From contig JAJRXE010000094.1 in NCBI GenBank assembly GCA_024276455.1, positions 1 through 30,449 on the forward strand: 30,449 nt of DNA, read 5' to 3'. Below, in pieces: positions 29,900 through 30,449 of this stretch. The notes under the pieces are model-generated. The model was not told the DNA's origin and did not search any database. It saw nothing but the letters and a program-made list of their open reading frames with translations. The position numbers were made by a program, and so were the translations under genes. This DNA is from Calditrichota bacterium. Lineage in GTDB: Bacteria; Calditrichota; Calditrichia; RBG-13-44-9. Position 1 is the first letter of the stretch. Every line of letters starts with the position of its first letter.

Positions 29900-30449
29900 A
29901 TGGAACTCACTGACACTCACACCCATTTGCATTTCGATTCTTACCAGGACGATTTGCCGGAGGTGGTGGAACGCGCCCGGCAGGTGGGCGTCCAGCGTAT
30001 TCTGACACTGGGAACCAACTACCCTTCCAGCCAGGAAGCGGTAAAAATTGCGCAACAATACGCGGGGATCTTTGCCGCCGTGGGGATTCACCCAACGGAT
30101 ATCTTGAAAAGCGACCCGAAAGATCCTGAAAAGATTAAAGAACTGGCAACCCGAAATCAAAAGGTAGTAGCCATCGGTGAAATTGGTCTGGACCTCTACT
30201 GGAAAGACGTCCCGCTGGAAGCCCAGCTTCCCATGCTGGAAACGATGCTGGAGATTGCCCGGGAGACAGACCTTCCGGTGGTCATTCACAACCGGGAGGC
30301 TCAGCAAGCAATGCAACGGTTTTTTCGGGACCGATCGATCACCCGCCTCCGCGGGGTAATGCACAGTTTTGCCGGCAGCGTGGAGGACGTTCAGTTTTAC
30401 CTCGAGCTGGGAATGTACATCTCTTTCACCGGGGTCGTCACCTTCAAGA
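29900..30449 (+). CDS. tatD: TatD-family metal-dependent deoxyribonuclease, 3' end outside the window
   Basis: The frame from the ATG at 29900 is open to the window end (183 codons seen); an in-frame ATG at 29882 is also possible, and neither has a ribosome site. The start matches the family at MELTDTHTHLHF (metal ligands in DTHTHLH), followed by AAVGIHPTD, the metal-binding AIGEIGLDLYW (Glu in GEIGLD), VVIHNREA and the later GVMHSFAGS. TatD proteins are two-metal TIM-barrel nucleases used in DNA turnover and quality control. The close terminator suggests weak read-through or a promoter within the antiporter gene. Confidence 0.9.
   Translation, partial: MELTDTHTHLHFDSYQDDLPEVVERARQVGVQRILTLGTNYPSSQEAVKIAQQYAGIFAAVGIHPTDILKSDPKDPEKIKELATRNQKVVAIGEIGLDLYWKDVPLEAQLPMLETMLEIARETDLPVVIHNREAQQAMQRFFRDRSITRLRGVMHSFAGSVEDVQFYLELGMYISFTGVVTFK

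Noticed and set aside
1..30449. CRISPR arrays, tRNA/rRNA genes, insertion sequences
   Set aside because: No regularly spaced repeats, cloverleaf-like or rRNA segments, and no transposase-like protein were seen by eye; a tRNA or repeat scan was not possible.

Overview
This is a bacterial chromosome segment of intermediate GC, densely packed with genes and without phage, transposon, CRISPR, rRNA or tRNA features that I can see. The gene content (lipoproteins and signal-peptide proteins, an NDH-2 dehydrogenase, a DUF6599/DUF362 pair, an S9 peptidase, an NhaD-type antiporter, and a soluble flavin/iron-sulfur electron-transfer operon) suggests an anaerobic or facultative Gram-negative, possibly thermophilic. 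It could be a Calditrichota-like or related FCB-group lineage. That placement is inference, because no marker gene is present.

Layout. 1-2808 (- strand): a small membrane protein, a lipoprotein esterase with an N-terminal sugar-binding-like domain, and the start of a TPR-like protein. 3054-13370 (- strand): one about 10-kb operon, transcribed from right to left: zinc-ribbon protein, DRTGG protein, DRTGG-ATPase, H-cluster-domain ferredoxin protein (HsfB-like), NuoE-, NuoF- and NuoG/FdhA-like subunits, NfnA, NfnB. 13813-16951 (- strand): a large glycosyltransferase-like protein, with a HOGA-like aldolase upstream of it. 17170-21063 (+ strand): a Spy/CpxP-like periplasmic protein, then a palindrome-rich spacer, then a DUF6599-DUF362-patatin operon. 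21331-22176 (-): phosphodiester glycosidase-like protein. 22401-23587 (+): YhbY and an EamA permease. 23613-28035 (-): NDH-2, a metallo-beta-lactamase-fold hydrolase and an S9 peptidase. 28199-end (+): NhaD-like antiporter and the start of a TatD nuclease.

The centrepiece is the 10-kb operon. It joins a HydBC/NuoEF diaphorase module to a formate-dehydrogenase-like subunit that lacks the catalytic Cys/Sec-His pair, and to a full NfnAB-type NADPH:ferredoxin transhydrogenase. It also carries the accessory set (HsfB-like protein, DRTGG, anti-sigma-like ATPase) that normally accompanies [FeFe]-hydrogenases, but no catalytic hydrogenase gene is in the window. The likely role is soluble NAD(H)/NADP(H)/ferredoxin electron exchange, possibly by bifurcation. 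It may be an undescribed assembly in which the Mo-enzyme fold is a scaffold or holds a different active site. The leader of this operon carries a 12-bp direct repeat next to a possible -10 box.
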